Source: Apostichopus japonicus
Taxonomy: Eukaryota; Echinodermata; Holothuroidea; Aspidochirotida; Stichopodidae
DNA length: 64,000 bases
NCBI RefSeq assembly: GCF_037975245.1
Contig: NC_092564.1
Span: forward strand, 27,760,984-27,824,983
Reading direction: 5' to 3'
The translations under genes were made by a program, and so were the position numbers. Shown piece after piece: positions 1 through 10,830 of the stretch (the first letter of the stretch is position 1; every line of letters starts with the position of its first letter). The notes below the pieces were generated by a model. It worked only from the letters and a program-made list of their open reading frames with translations, had not been told where the DNA came from and made no database searches.

Positions 1-1034
1 GAGTTTACATACTTCATGGCAGGCAGGTAACTCATAGAGTCAGATGTGTGTGCATGGTTGTGTAGGTGCATGTGCGTTTGTTTTGTATACTGACCGAGGA
101 CTTGAACAAAAGAATTTCAGGTCCTCGGTTGTGATTTCTAAAGAATCACCACGTCCTCGGAAGAATTCTATTGTATGGGGTATTGTTAAGGTTAGGGTAC
201 ATGGATTTGAACAATGAAAAATACAATGGGGTCCTCGGTCTGAATGTAATACAAACATGTGTGTTCATGTATGTGTGTATTTGTAAAACAAGCCTTTAAA
301 CAGGATAACTCACAAAGTGTATTGTTCTATAATTCCAGAGTTGTATTGTATATATGTGGCAATCAAAGGCCACTGGAGGTCAAAAGTTGTCAATGTTTAA
401 AAGCTATATATACAGTTACATTAAACTCTAAGCTTAGATGAAGGTCACAGTCCTACTTAGTAATTTGATCTACCATAGTAAGTAGAAGCACCTATTGTTT
501 TTGCAGAGGTCAAATGTCAGTAGACTTGTCTGAAAATATTGTGAAACAAGTGATAACTCAAAAAGGAAGAGCTGTGTTGAAATCGATACTTTGGTGTTTG
601 TAGATCCCATGATACCCTGATGCTTTCTGTGAAGGTCAAAGTTCATTTAAGGTCTACAGTAAACAAAGTTTGAAGTCATGTGAACACAACTGAGGTCAAG
701 AGAGTTTACTATGACTACTCTCCTCAGATACAGTCAAAGCCCTGTTTACACTCGAGAAGGGTGTGCGCTGTTGTTGAACCATGCGCTCAGCGACCAATTT
801 GTGTTGTAATTCCGGGTCAGACCCCACGGTTTGAGCCTCATGGTGATGAACTAGGATCAAGTGAGGATCAGATGACTTGCACTCGATGATAAAAGTGTAA
901 ACGTAAACACAATGTCTTCTGCTATGACAAGTAACCAGATTTGGTACAGGTTTAGCAGAGAATCTTTCTTTTGGGATATTTTCATCATCTTTTAATAAGC
1001 AATTGGGTCTTTCGTCATGATTATCATCTTCAAG
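1..1034. other. Intron or 5' part of ADAM10-like gene, no exon recognised
   Basis: No exon of the ADAM10-like gene could be recognised here; the first supported exon begins near 1035 in the middle of the prodomain-type region, so upstream exons lie outside the window or were missed. The stretch holds several AGGTCA-containing segments (about 376-385, 504-516, 633-645, 691-700) that belong to a dispersed repeat family seen again at 1.8-2.2, 5.2-5.5, 15.1-15.3 and 38.3-38.5 kb. The open frame at 680-889 has no homology that I recognise. Confidence 0.5.
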
Positions 1035-1161
1035 GTTCCAAGATAAGAATGAGATTTTCCGTCAGATGGGAGAACATGTCCAAGCAGCCTCGAAGGTCTT
1101 TAGTGATCATAATTTCCAGAATGGATATGACAACATCGAATTTGCCATTCAGAAGATAACG
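1035..1161 (+). CDS. adam10-like: ADAM10-like exon a (before catalytic domain)
   Basis: Encodes NEIFRQMGEHVQAASKVF then QNGYDNIEFAIQKIT, matching in position and spacing the ADAM10 segment that leads into the catalytic domain. The donor at 1162 is a strong GTAAGT, leaving phase 0. The acceptor is less certain: AG at 1033-1034 gives phase 2, and an AG a few bases downstream is also possible. Confidence 0.75.
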
Positions 1162-4100
1162 GTAAGTTCAGTATAAGATTAGTACACTATGTTTGAACTT
1201 GATCAAGTATCAGTCAGAAAAATTTATTTGAATTTCAAGCCAAACATGACTTTGTTTTGTTAACTTCAGTTTGAAGCCAGTGGCATTTCTCTGCCAGAAG
1301 ACATAGAGAAGGTGTATACACGTTAAGTCATCAAAAAATTATCATTATTCCGATACTGAACATAAGCCTTGTAGTGCTGTGTTACTGCTAATTATGTCAG
1401 CTAACTACTATCAGGCTGCTCTCAATAGCTTGTACAGTAACTGATCTGTGTTGTAATTTAGGAGAATGTCGGTGAGAACACTTTGATTTTAGCCTCTAGA
1501 CTTTTTATATAAGCACTGGTATTTTTTTAGCAAATGGTTAATATTGTGAAATTGTAGGCCTTGAGCCATTATTGCACTTATCATATGTAAATCGATTCTG
1601 ATTGTTTATTTTGGACTAAGCTGTCTCCTTTTGATTGACATAATCCAAACACACATATGTTTATATATTTATATTTTCATATATTTTTTTATTGATTCCT
1701 CCCTGGAGGCAAAAGAATGATCTATGTGACGGTGATGGTGTGTGTGTGTGTATGTGACACTTGTATGTGACGCTTGTAAACACCATAACCCCAAAAGTAC
1801 ATGGTATATTAACTTCACACTTGGCATGTTGATCAGTCTTATTGAGAACAAGAACCCTATTGTTGTATGTGAAATTCAATGCTCACTTGGGGTCAAGAGA
1901 AGTCAAAGTGTGAAAAGTTTCTAAACACGATAATTGAAAAAGTACATCTTTGCTGAACTTCATACTTGGTATGTAGATCCATCTCGATGAGTACAAGAAC
2001 CGTATTGAAATTGGTGGAGGTGAAAGGTCATTTTCGGTCAACATAAGTGAAAGTCTGTAAACCTTTGTAAGAGTGATAACTCCAAAAGTACATATTAGTA
2101 CAGCTTTATACTTCGTATGTAGAACCAGCTTAGTAAGTGCAAGAGCCCTATAGAAGTTGGTGCAACTATAGACTACCCTGTTGATGATTTGAGGCCAGTT
2201 CTTGCAGTCATCAAACAAACTGGCATACCCTATCATGGCACCTGTGCCTTCACATGTATAGGAACATTGGACTTAGCCTATACATGTGTCCAAGTATATA
2301 ATTCTTGTAAACATGTTAACTCCTAAAATTAAACTTACAATTAATCTGTGAGTTCTCTCATGCTATGATTTCCTTTTGGTGAACATAGTTTGGTCAGTAT
2401 TTGGGTTAAGTGAATGGGCCCAATATAAAATAGATCTCAAGTGATTTACAACAATACATATATAGTCATCCAGGATATGAAATGTGCTTCAAAATAGTTG
2501 TGAACATGTTAACTCAAAAAGTACATCACTGTTGAACTTTTGAATTTTGAGCAAATTGTATTGCAAGGAATCACAAGGCTTACTGGCTTTCTGATAAGTG
2601 TATTGTTTCCAACTTTCCACAGCTTTATGATAGTAATGATGTGGGAACATCGTATCCTTTTGACTCAGACTATATCGGTGTTGAGAAGTTCCTCGACCTA
2701 ACGTCAGAGTTTCCCCTCAACAATCAGTATTGCCTAGTCTACACCTTCACTAACAGAGATTTTGCCAACGGTGTTCTTGGTCTGGCATGGATTGCCACAC
2801 CCACAAGTGAGTTCAAGTTTTGCTCCACCGAGATGCTCGATAGTTGTTTCCTTTCTTTAGGCAAGCAAGTATGTGCGTACAGTGGTGCCTATCCCTATCC
2901 CCACCACCCTCCCCTTGTATTCAAGGTACAAACAGGACCGATAAGGGGGACAACATCAGCAAATCTCATTTTATTTGATGTCCCTATAATGATTTCAAGA
3001 TCCCTACATTGATATTTTGTGGAAGGTCAATGGTCGATTGAGATCGGAGATTGACATGCGAAAATTTTCACGCGGCTCGTATGCTGAGAGGCAATATACA
3101 TAAAAATACAACAGTGAGTAACTCCACTTGGATTGATAAATATCTAGCATAATATGGTGACTGTTGCAAGGAATAATTTATCCAGCAAAATCACAAAGCT
3201 GGATAGCAGTCCTGTAAATAGAAACCATGGTATATTATAGATTGCATTGTAACTAAATAAAATGATTAATTGATATCCTCCTCCATCACTTTGGATAGTG
3301 AAACAGAAATAGTGGTAGGATCCACCTAGTAAGGGGGAGGGGGGGGGGGTTTACTGGCCCAGAGCTGGTGTTTTGTTCACGAAACCGTCACATAACATAT
3401 TGGTCATTCTTGGTTGTGTTTTGCTACATATTCTTCGAACAACCAATTTTGCTGTTGGGACAACCAAAGAGTAAGACCTGGTTATCCGAGGGACAACCCA
3501 AAAATATTCCTGAAAGAGTCTGTCCTGAGACAGTTTTTCTTTTATATCTGGAAATAGGTACAGCAGGGGGTGTTTGTTCATCAAACTTCAACGCCGGTAT
3601 TGTGACAACAAATAACTACGGCCAGGATGTACCTCCAATCGTATCACACTTGACTTTCTCCCATGAGTTAGGTCACAGCTTTGGATCAAGAGTGAGTATG
3701 AAATCTGTTTTAGGCCTCGATTATGGGGAACCCTTTTTTTTTTTTTTTTCACACAGACAATGATATGACTGAATAAGTATAAAGTATAAATGATCAAACA
3801 AAGGTTGAAAGGTGTCCCTAATTCTCATACCATACACTCTTTTCCTCTCCCTTTTTAATCCACTTGGGTATGACTCTCGTACTTTCAAGTAGTTTCAAGT
3901 TGTGTAATCACCATTTCAGAGCATTCAGCAGCTAGCATCGATTTTCCTTTGACCGACTTCAGTTCCACCACTGTGTACCTGCAGAGCTTATTGTTGCTCA
4001 GGGTTACGGTGTAGTCTGTGGAGAGTTAGCACTTCATTATTATTTCCATATTTCAATGTTTGTTTGTCATCTTTTTTGTTCTTTGTTAATCATTTGTTTT

Positions 4101-7100
4101 TTCATTTTCTATGCCAAATGTGTTTTTGCATTTGTGTGATAACTGCAAAAATATATATATACTCCTCATTCCAATTATTCACCAATAATGCATTTTGAAA
4201 AAAGGGAAAACAAACAGTAAATGAGTGCTAAATACTCACATCGTCAAAGAAAGATGCATAAGATGTGTCAGGCATCATCTACTCCGACCTTGCATTTCAT
4301 AGTGCAATGCTTTGTGATTCTCAATATATGTCTTTTATCCAATCATTGTGCAATGCTTTGTGATTCTCAATATATGTCTTTTATCCAATCATTGTACAAT
4401 GCTTTGTGATTCTCAATATATGTCTTTTATCCAATCATTGTGCAATGCTTTGTGATTCTCAATATGTCTTTTATTCAATCATTGTACAATGCTTTGTGAT
4501 TCTCAATATATGTCTTTTATCCAATCATTGTGCAATGCTTTGTGATTCTCAATGTCTTTTATTCAATCATTGTACAATGCTTTGTGATTCTCAATATATG
4601 TCTTTTATCCAATCATTGTGCAATGCTTTGTGATTCTCAATATATGTCTTTTATCCAATCATTGTGCAATGCTTTGTGATTCTCAATATGTCTTTTATCC
4701 CATCTGACAGCACGACCCAGACGGTGATCGTCTATGTGCCCCCGGAGGTTCAGCTGGTAATTTCTTGATGTTTGCCCATGCTTCCTCAGGAGACTTGCCC
4801 AACAACAACGATTTCTCCAGTTGCAGCGAAGCTAACATCTCTCGAGTGCTGAACACAATGGGATCAAGAACAAACTGTCTTGTGGGTAAGATGTGATTTC
4901 ATCACAGGAAAGTGTTTTCTGTAGATTGCTGAGTTTTCCTTTAAAAACATTATACACCAATTTTGTTGGTTCTAACAATCATAACCTTTGTAGTGATGAA
5001 AGTGTACATGTGTTCTGCTGTCGGTGTGTTATGTATGTGACACCTCGCAACATGTGAAGTTTATCGTAGGTCTTACTCTCGACATTTTGAATGCACCATA
5101 CTGATTGAGAGAAACCTCTTGCATTGTTAAAGGTTCAAAGATCTCGTAAACATTGCATCACAACAATGGTTGCATGCTTTTAGAATTTGAATGGGTCAGA
5201 TTGTTGGGTACAAGATGACATTGATGATTTGTGAGGAGAGGTCAAATGTCAGTAGATACCAAATGGTGATATTATTATTATCATGAATCAGGAAGGGCAA
5301 CTTGAGTACACACTTAGTTTTTAGATGCTCCATAGTGTGTCTATCCAATGGTCAGTATAGGTCAAATTGTGAAAACGAGGCAAAGCCAAGACATTAAGAA
5401 GAACACAGTGGACAGAGCTTATGCTTTTCATGTTCAAAAGTGGTATTGTTGTAGGTCCAAGGTCATTGTGAGGTCAGCAAAGGTGTGAAAATCAATTCTC
5501 AACAAACATTATATATGTTATATGTTGCATATATTTATATGTTATAAACAAATCTTGAATGCAAACCTTAACAGGAAGCTATTTGTCTTGTGTTCTTTTT
5601 TTCATTTTTTTTTCTTTTTTTTTTTTACTGTAGGGCGCTATTCATAAATACATGACTGCATTGAGTCCATATGACATATATCATGTTTATGTTTATTTTT
5701 TTTTATTCCAGAGCGTGGTAGCATTACACTTTGCGGTAATCAGGTCAGGGAGCCCACAGAGCAGTGCGATTGTGGGGCAAACGAAGAATGTGGGGATTCG
5801 TGCTGTACCAATTCATGCCAACTGGTGGAGTCAGTCGCTTGCAGGTGAGTTGGCAGTCTACAAAGTGTGAAGCGTTGGTTACTCAGTGGTCAGTCAGGCA
5901 CCATGTCCGTTGAATCTACACGACCGCTTTAATAAGAAGATCACACAGTCATTTCCCTATCCATATGCTATCGATATGAGAAAACCAAATCGCTTTCTGT
6001 AATATCCGACTATCAAAGGCCTCCTTGAATGGCTTGTAATAGTCCACGAGTTATCGTGAAATACATAACAATGTGCGATGAAGTTATAATACAACACCAT
6101 AACTATCGTGGATCAACTTTACCAATATCCACCTTACATAGTTATCGTGACCACAACCAGAATCGGGTGGTTGTGCACTATCGCTGCTGCCTATTGCCCG
6201 TTTTTTTATTGGGGGGATCCTTTTGTTGAATGTAGATGTAGTCTGTAATCCTACACATTATGAATTAATACATTTATAGCATTATTTTATCATCATCTTT
6301 GTATTTTATCCTCCTCCAGCCCCCAACAAGGTGTTTGCTGCAACACAGGCTGTAATTTCCAGGATACATCATTTGTATGTGATCAAGAAACGGAGTGTCA
6401 TGGAGAAATAACATGCGAATATCCTTTTCTGATTCCTTGTTAAAGGTGGAAGGAATGTATGTGCTGCTGATGACATGTTTGTGTGCATGTGTGCGTGCGT
6501 GTGCAGTACAGACAGTATCCCATCATGAAAGATTTACTGTTAGTTCAAACCTGTCCATGAAATTACAGTGGTATTTTGATATGTTCACGATGATATCATT
6601 TTGGTAAACTTGTTTGCTAACTTTGAACTGGTTACCTTCTGCATACTCGTAGAGTATGGAATCACTTGAAATTGTTACAGACGGTTCACATAGTTAAACT
6701 TGCCTACTATATCGTTGACTTTTTTTTTTATTTCTCTGTGTAATAATTTCTTTAACACATCTCACTGGTATGACTGCAGAATGTCCAACTCCACCTCCGA
6801 AGGCCAATGACACCATATGTGATGGGGGCAGAAGGATGTGTTCTAATGGGGTGAGACACTGACTCAATAAATGGTATCGCAGACGTTTGTAAATGTCTGT
6901 TTCCTTCCTAACCATTTGACTGATTTACGTTTACATGATCAGATATTCCTAACAAGTCGTTACTCCAGGAAATGTTTGCATATTTTTGCATAAAATGGAA
7001 AGTTTGGAACAATCGCCCTTTGTCTATGATTAACGACAATTAGAGATTAGAGTCCTTGTTATGGTCAAAGTCTCAGCATGTTGTGACAGAGTTGCATCTC

Positions 7101-8698
7101 AGTCCGATGTCGTGTATACATGTTTTCTCTTTTTACTTACTACGACATTCTCTTGTATCCCTTCGCCCTCACAGGAGTGTACTCGATCGATATGTGAAAG
7201 AGATGGAAGACAACAGTGTCAGTGCGCAGGCACCAAGGATCGTTGTCTCTTGTGTTGCATGAACGGAGGTTGGTAGAAGCGTTACCTTATGCCCGGTCAA
7301 GTTACATTATGCCTGTTACATTATGCCCGGCTAAAAAGTGTAATGTCAAAAATTCCCAACAAGAACATAGGCAAACTATCCAGCCTTAGGTGGGTTTCTG
7401 GCTAAGAGGCAGATTAAGGAGGGAGGGGGGGGGGAGTTGGAGTGGACGTGGACAGGGCATAGTCCTTAGGTTGATCTTAACTGTCCCCCATATATAGCGG
7501 TAAAGGGTCCTCCCCCTGAAAATATCTTAAAAATCTAGATGTGGTACTGGTGCATTCTGAGGCATAGTTAGGCTGTAATTTAGCTCTATAATTAAATCTA
7601 CACAAATGGTTGTGCTAGTGCCTACTATTTAATGTATTGTGTGAGGGTGGGGGGGGTGGTGAACAGGGGAGGTTTACACCCCTGCACACTCCCCTCCCTG
7701 GATCCTTTGTGTTATGTTAAATTGTTGTTGGTACCTGTATAAAACCCAACTTGTAATTTACATAACAATGGCTAGCTTACAACTTGGATATGAGAGTTGT
7801 CATGATAGGTTTTTTTTTTCTGACGTAAACGATTTAGGCCTAGTCATCAGTCAATTGTTATGTCGTTGGGAGAGAGAGTACCACATCCGGTTAAGTGAAG
7901 TACCAACATCATGTAATTTTTGTATTGAAACACAAACCACCTACCTGCTGTAACTCTTTGTCCTTTACAGTAGGTTCTTAGTTGCAGCAGTCATGTAAAG
8001 CTTTCTTGATGAAAGAAACTTAGTAGATGTTTCATTCCGAGTGACCTAACCCATGACAGAAAGTATTAACCATCTCTTGTTTTGTTCTCTTTTTCCTTAA
8101 GACAATGGTGAATGTCAGGTATACTTGAATGCCTCAGGTAATACCCTGACCTTGGATGTGGGTAGTCCATGCGAGAGCTTCATGGGATACTGTGATATCT
8201 TCTTTGAATGTCGCCTGGCTCTGGAGGACGGCCCGTTGGCAAATATCATCCGTGGCATATTTTACAGCGATGAACCTCAGCTGTATGATGCTATTCTATC
8301 CTGGTTAAATGTGAGTATCTCTTTGGTTGAACCTGTTAGTAATATTAGTGTGGTGGAACTTAATTCTAAACCCAGAATCCCTCACAAAAGTGACTGTTAT
8401 ATACCTGATCAGGAGAACTTCCATTAACTCCATTCAGATAACCTTATGAACTCACTTTTACACTGTTGTTGGTTTTCAGGAATATTGGTGGGTTGTGTTG
8501 GTATCGGCAATCTTGCTTGTGGGACTCATGGCTCTCATAATGTTTCTGTGCAACCTGCTAACTCCTACCGATAATCCATGGAAGGAGGAAGTACAAAGCG
8601 CCAAGCGAAACCGTGTCGTTATTAGAGCCCGGCGGGATAGAGGCAGCCAATACCCGAGAAGTGCTCCCCCGAATGATGAAAAGATCACAGCATTTTAA
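1035..8698 (+). CDS. adam10-like: ADAM10-like transmembrane metalloprotease, 3' part of gene (11 exons)
   Basis: Membrane-anchored zinc metalloprotease of the ADAM10/Kuzbanian group, which sheds ectodomains such as Notch and its ligands at the cell surface. The joined exons give 500 codons including the stop, and all phases agree. In order: an ADAM10-like segment before the catalytic domain, the block IGVEKFLDL then RDFANGVLGLAW, the zinc motif HELGH-SFGS-RH completed across two exons, a disintegrin-type block with QCDCG and EECGDSCC, a Cys-rich module, GSPC-GYCD-CRL-DGPL near the membrane, then a WWVV-led hydrophobic segment of about 23 residues and a tail of about 45 residues ending EKITAF. 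The glutamate and all three zinc histidines are present, so the enzyme is probably active. The tail lacks the proline-rich stretch of vertebrate ADAM10; its last residues (T-A-F) fit a class I PDZ ligand, which is inference. HDPDG after the zinc motif recalls ADAM17, but GYCD and DGPL favour ADAM10. The N-terminal exons are outside the window. Confidence 0.93.
1270..1311 (+). CDS. adam10-like: ADAM10-like candidate microexon b (14 codons)
   Basis: A 42-nt candidate exon behind a very good pyrimidine-rich acceptor (TTAACTTCAG) and before a GTGTAT donor. It encodes FEASGISLPEDIEK and is phase 0 on both sides, so it can be included or skipped without changing frame. It is too short to confirm by homology; an alternatively used cassette exon is possible. 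Confidence 0.5.
1785..2210. repeat. Dispersed AGGTCA/'CTCAAAAAGTAC' repeat family, copies in tandem
   Basis: About three related segments follow each other, each with a phrase like GATAACTCCAAAAGTACAT, then CTTCATACTTGGTATGTAGA, then a GTACAAGAACCCTAT-like stretch and AGGTCA. Similar phrases occur at 260-700, 5220-5500, 15065-15300 and 38260-38470. It is a dispersed repeat of unknown class. Confidence 0.6.
2623..2806 (+). CDS. adam10-like: ADAM10-like exon c (start of catalytic domain)
   Basis: Encodes YIGVEKFLDLTSE and RDFANGVLGLAWIA, both highly characteristic of ADAM10 catalytic domains. The acceptor is CTTTCCACAG, the donor GTGAGT at 2807. The exon starts in phase 0 and ends in phase 1, and the next exon completes the codon as Ser. 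Open frame continues past 2806 but is intronic. Confidence 0.92.
3558..3691 (+). CDS. adam10-like: ADAM10-like exon d (zinc-binding helix)
   Basis: Encodes GGVCSSNFNAGIVTTNNYG then SHLTFSHELGHSFGSR, the active-site helix with two zinc histidines and the catalytic glutamate. The acceptor AG at 3556-3557 gives the phase needed from the previous exon; the donor is GTGAGT at 3692. The third zinc histidine is the first codon of the next exon. Confidence 0.93.
4303..4706 (+). repeat. 46-bp minisatellite abutting a 3' splice site
   Basis: About 8.6 tandem copies of a 46-bp unit beginning TGCAATGCTTTGTGATTCTC and containing TCTTTTATCCAATCATTG, with some copies shortened by two to five bases. The last partial copy runs directly into the acceptor CATCTGACAG of the exon at 4711, so the array supplies the upstream pyrimidine-rich context of that splice site. 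Confidence 0.93.
4711..4885 (+). CDS. adam10-like: ADAM10-like exon e (third zinc ligand, end of catalytic domain)
   Basis: Begins HDPDGDRLCAPGG, supplying the third histidine of the zinc motif, and continues GNFLMFAHASSGDLPNN, the Met-turn region, to NISRVLNTMGSRTNC. The acceptor (CATCTGACAG) is immediately preceded by the 46-bp minisatellite. The donor is GTAAGA at 4886; phase 1. Confidence 0.92.
5712..5844 (+). CDS. adam10-like: ADAM10-like exon f (disintegrin module)
   Basis: Encodes LCGNQVREPTEQCDCG, then EECGDSCCTNSCQL, the usual cysteine frame of an ADAM disintegrin-like module. The acceptor is TTTATTCCAG, the donor GTGAGT at 5845. It enters in phase 1 and leaves in phase 2. Confidence 0.92.
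6320..6418 (+). CDS. adam10-like: ADAM10-like exon g (disintegrin/Cys-rich), ends at an AT-AC donor
   Basis: Encodes PQQGVCCNTGCNF and VCDQETECHGEITC. The acceptor is CTCCTCCAG. No usable GT donor follows before an in-frame stop. The sequence right after codon position GA at 6418 is ATATCCTTTT, which is the consensus 5' splice site of U12-type AT-AC introns. Using it gives phase 2, and the next exon restores Asp-Gly-Met-Thr-Ala. Confidence 0.87.
6419..6765 (+). other. Candidate U12-type (AT-AC) spliceosomal intron
   Basis: Starts ATATCCTTTT, identical to the minor-spliceosome 5' site consensus. Near its end lies TTCTTTAAC (about 6748-6756), a close match to the U12 branch-point consensus TTCCTTAAC. 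It is followed about ten bases later by a terminal AC at 6764-6765. Removing this segment fuses TGC-GA to T-GGT-ATG-ACT-GCA, which recreates the ADAM10 block Cys-x-Gly-x-Thr-Ala-x-Cys-Pro. A GT-AG reading with the nearby GCAG at 6776-6779 gives a stop codon or loses the conserved block. Confidence 0.85.
6766..6850 (+). CDS. adam10-like: ADAM10-like exon h (after AT-AC intron)
   Basis: Encodes GMTAECPTPPPKANDTIC and GGRRMCSNG. The start is set by the AC-ending intron rather than the AG thirteen bases downstream, because only this choice keeps frame and the conserved residues. The donor is GTGAGA at 6851; phase 0 at the end. Confidence 0.87.
7175..7268 (+). CDS. adam10-like: ADAM10-like exon i (Cys-rich region)
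   Basis: Encodes ECTRSICERDGRQQCQC then DRCLLCCMNGG, matching the ADAM10 Cys-rich region with its CxxCC element. The acceptor is CGCCCTCACAG; the donor GTTGGT at 7269 is weak but keeps phase 1 into the next exon. Confidence 0.9.
8102..8310 (+). CDS. adam10-like: ADAM10-like exon j (membrane-proximal region)
   Basis: Encodes NTLTLDVGSPCESFMGYCD, FECRLALEDGPLANII, and a short helix up to the membrane. These are among the best ADAM10-specific signatures. The acceptor is TTTTCCTTAAG, the donor GTGAGT at 8311; the exon ends in phase 0. Confidence 0.93.
8480..8698 (+). CDS. adam10-like: ADAM10-like terminal coding exon k (membrane segment and tail)
   Basis: Begins EYWWVVLVSAILLVG, continues through about 23 hydrophobic residues, then a basic juxtamembrane stretch (KRNRVVIRARR) and the stop TAA at 8696-8698. 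The basic stretch following the membrane segment agrees with a type I orientation. The acceptor is GGTTTTCAG. No polyadenylation signal is obvious close by; an AATAAA at 11152 is a distant candidate. Confidence 0.92.
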   Translation, partial: EYWWVVLVSAILLVGLMALIMFLCNLLTPTDNPWKEEVQSAKRNRVVIRARRDRGSQYPRSAPPNDEKITAF

Positions 8699-10050
8699 CC
8701 TCACATCTGTGTGTACTAAATACTTTACTTAAAAATCAAGAACCAAGATACATCTCTTGGCAAAGAGGGTTTTTGAAGCATTCCTCTTTAAAAAGTTGGT
8801 AATTTTATTTTGTAAGTTAGTTTTTCACTCAGAAAGAACAGGAAGAAGATTAATGTTAATGTGGCCTTAATTTCCAGGTTTTGCTTTGTCATTTTTTGGA
8901 AATTTTTTTAAAGATAGGATATTTTATTGGTTGTATCAGATCAACTCAAGTGGATCTCAGATCATTATAAGCTAAGAGTAGCCACTGGTGTTTGATATTT
9001 ATTCTTGGAGATGTTTCAGACTGGAAAAAAAGATAAGTTAATTCTTAGAACTACCCAAGTAGAAAGCAACCATGTCTAGAGGGCCTGCTGACCCTTGAAA
9101 TCATGTATATCAGGTGAAGACAGTCTAGGCATTGTAAGGAGTTGAAGATTAATTTGTGCAGTAACACATCCTTGTGTGTGGCTTTGAAGGAATTAAGTTA
9201 AGTACTGATTGATTGATTGAGTAATTAATTGATTGATGAATTGAATCATTAATTGCTTAATTGAGTAATGAATTGTTTTAGATGATAGGTGATGATCATG
9301 GTGAGTGTTAGATCTTTGCATGTCATTGTGATCATATGTTTATATTGCATGGGTAGTGTCATGTATTGCATATGAACAAAAGTGAGGTTGCCTTTCTTGA
9401 AGCTTATAAGAATTTAGTGTCCTTATCTAAGTATGTTATCCATTCAATTGGAACCCACGTGAGAGACTGTCTGAGATAGAGATGGGGGGGAGGGGGGTAT
9501 GGGGGGACTGGATGTATAACATTTTTTGGATTTTTTTTAATCACCATCTCAGACTTAAGAATGGTTTACTAAGTTTCTTAGTACTGTTGACAGTACTTTT
9601 TGCAATGGTAGAGATCACCAAAAATCATTGTGATTACGAAATGATACGATAAACCTGTCTTGGTTAAAACTAAGTGATTGGTTACAGTATCATTAAAGAT
9701 TACAGACAAAGAGATAAAGAACACTTTTGGGCAATTGTGTAATGAAAGCACACCTTGGGTAACACTTTGTTGCAATGTTTGTGTATATTGTTCCTTAATT
9801 ACTCTCTAATTAACAACAATATATGTATAAAGTGATTGTCTTTCCAATTGTCCGTTCACCTTACTCCCACCAAAAGGAGAAGTCGGTTTTCTTGATTTAT
9901 AAGTGCCAGGGATGCTAAGTGATTAGTAATTACTGCAGTGGCTGGACACGGATCTTTACATGTGATGTGATTGTCACTTTCTATGTCAGTGAGGGGATTC
10001 ATTGATTGGTGGTGGGATTAAGTATTGTTCCTAAGTGTTGTTCCTACTGA

Positions 10051-10830
10051 GGATCAAGGTGGCTCACATTGGTTTAGTGGATCAAGGTGGCTCACTTTGG
10101 TTTAGTGGATCAAGGTGGCTCACTTTGGTTCAGTGGATCAAGGTGGCTCACATTGGTTTAGTGGATCAAGGTAGCTCACATTGGTTTAGTGGATCATGGT
10201 GGCTCACATTGGTTTAGTTGATCAGGGTGGCTCACTTTGGTTTAGTGGATCAAGGTGGCTCACTTTGGTTTAGTGGATCAAGGTGGCTCACTTTGGTTCA
10301 GTGGATCAAGGTGGCTCACATTGGTTTAGTGGATCAAGGTAGCTCACATTGGTTTAGTGGATCATGGTGGCTCACATTGGTTTAGTTGATCAGGGTGGCT
10401 CACTTTGGTTTAGTGGATCAAGGTGGCTCAGTTTGGTTCAGTAGATCAAGGTGGCTCACTTGGTTTAGTGGATCAAGGTGGCTCAGTTTGGTTCAGTGGA
10501 TCAAGGTGGCTCACTTTGGTTTAGTGGATCAAGGTGGCTCACTTTGGTTCAGTGGATCAAGGTGGCTCACTTTGGTTTAGTGGATCAAGGTGGCTCACTT
10601 TGGTTCAGTGGATCAAGGTGGCTCACTTTGGTTTAGTGGATCAAGGTAGCTCAGTTTGGTTTAGTGGATCAAGGTGGCTCAGTTTGGTTCAGTGGATCAA
10701 GGTGGCTCACTTTGGTTCAGTGGATCAAGGTGGCTCACAATGGTTTAGTGGATCAAGGTGGCTCACGTTGATGTAGTGGATCAAGGTGACTCAAATTGGT
10801 TTAGTGAAGCAAGGTGGCTACCTTTGGTTT
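10051..10830 (+). repeat. 28-bp minisatellite
   Basis: About 27 tandem copies of a 28-bp unit, GGATCAAGGTGGCTCACTTT followed by GGTTTAGT. Point variants (TTTA/TTCA, CACTTT/CACATT/CAGTTT) recur in blocks: the run starting at 10051 is repeated almost exactly from about 10219, showing block duplication. Open frames through it have a 28-residue periodicity and are artefacts. Confidence 0.95.

Noticed and set aside
680-889. Open frame MNTTEVKRVYYDYSP and onward
   Set aside because: No recognisable ADAM10 segment and no convincing splice sites in the needed phase.
3690-3763. Continuation of the catalytic exon past the GTGAGT donor
   Set aside because: The next residues are poly-Phe from a T tract; the third zinc histidine is recovered only by splicing to 4711.
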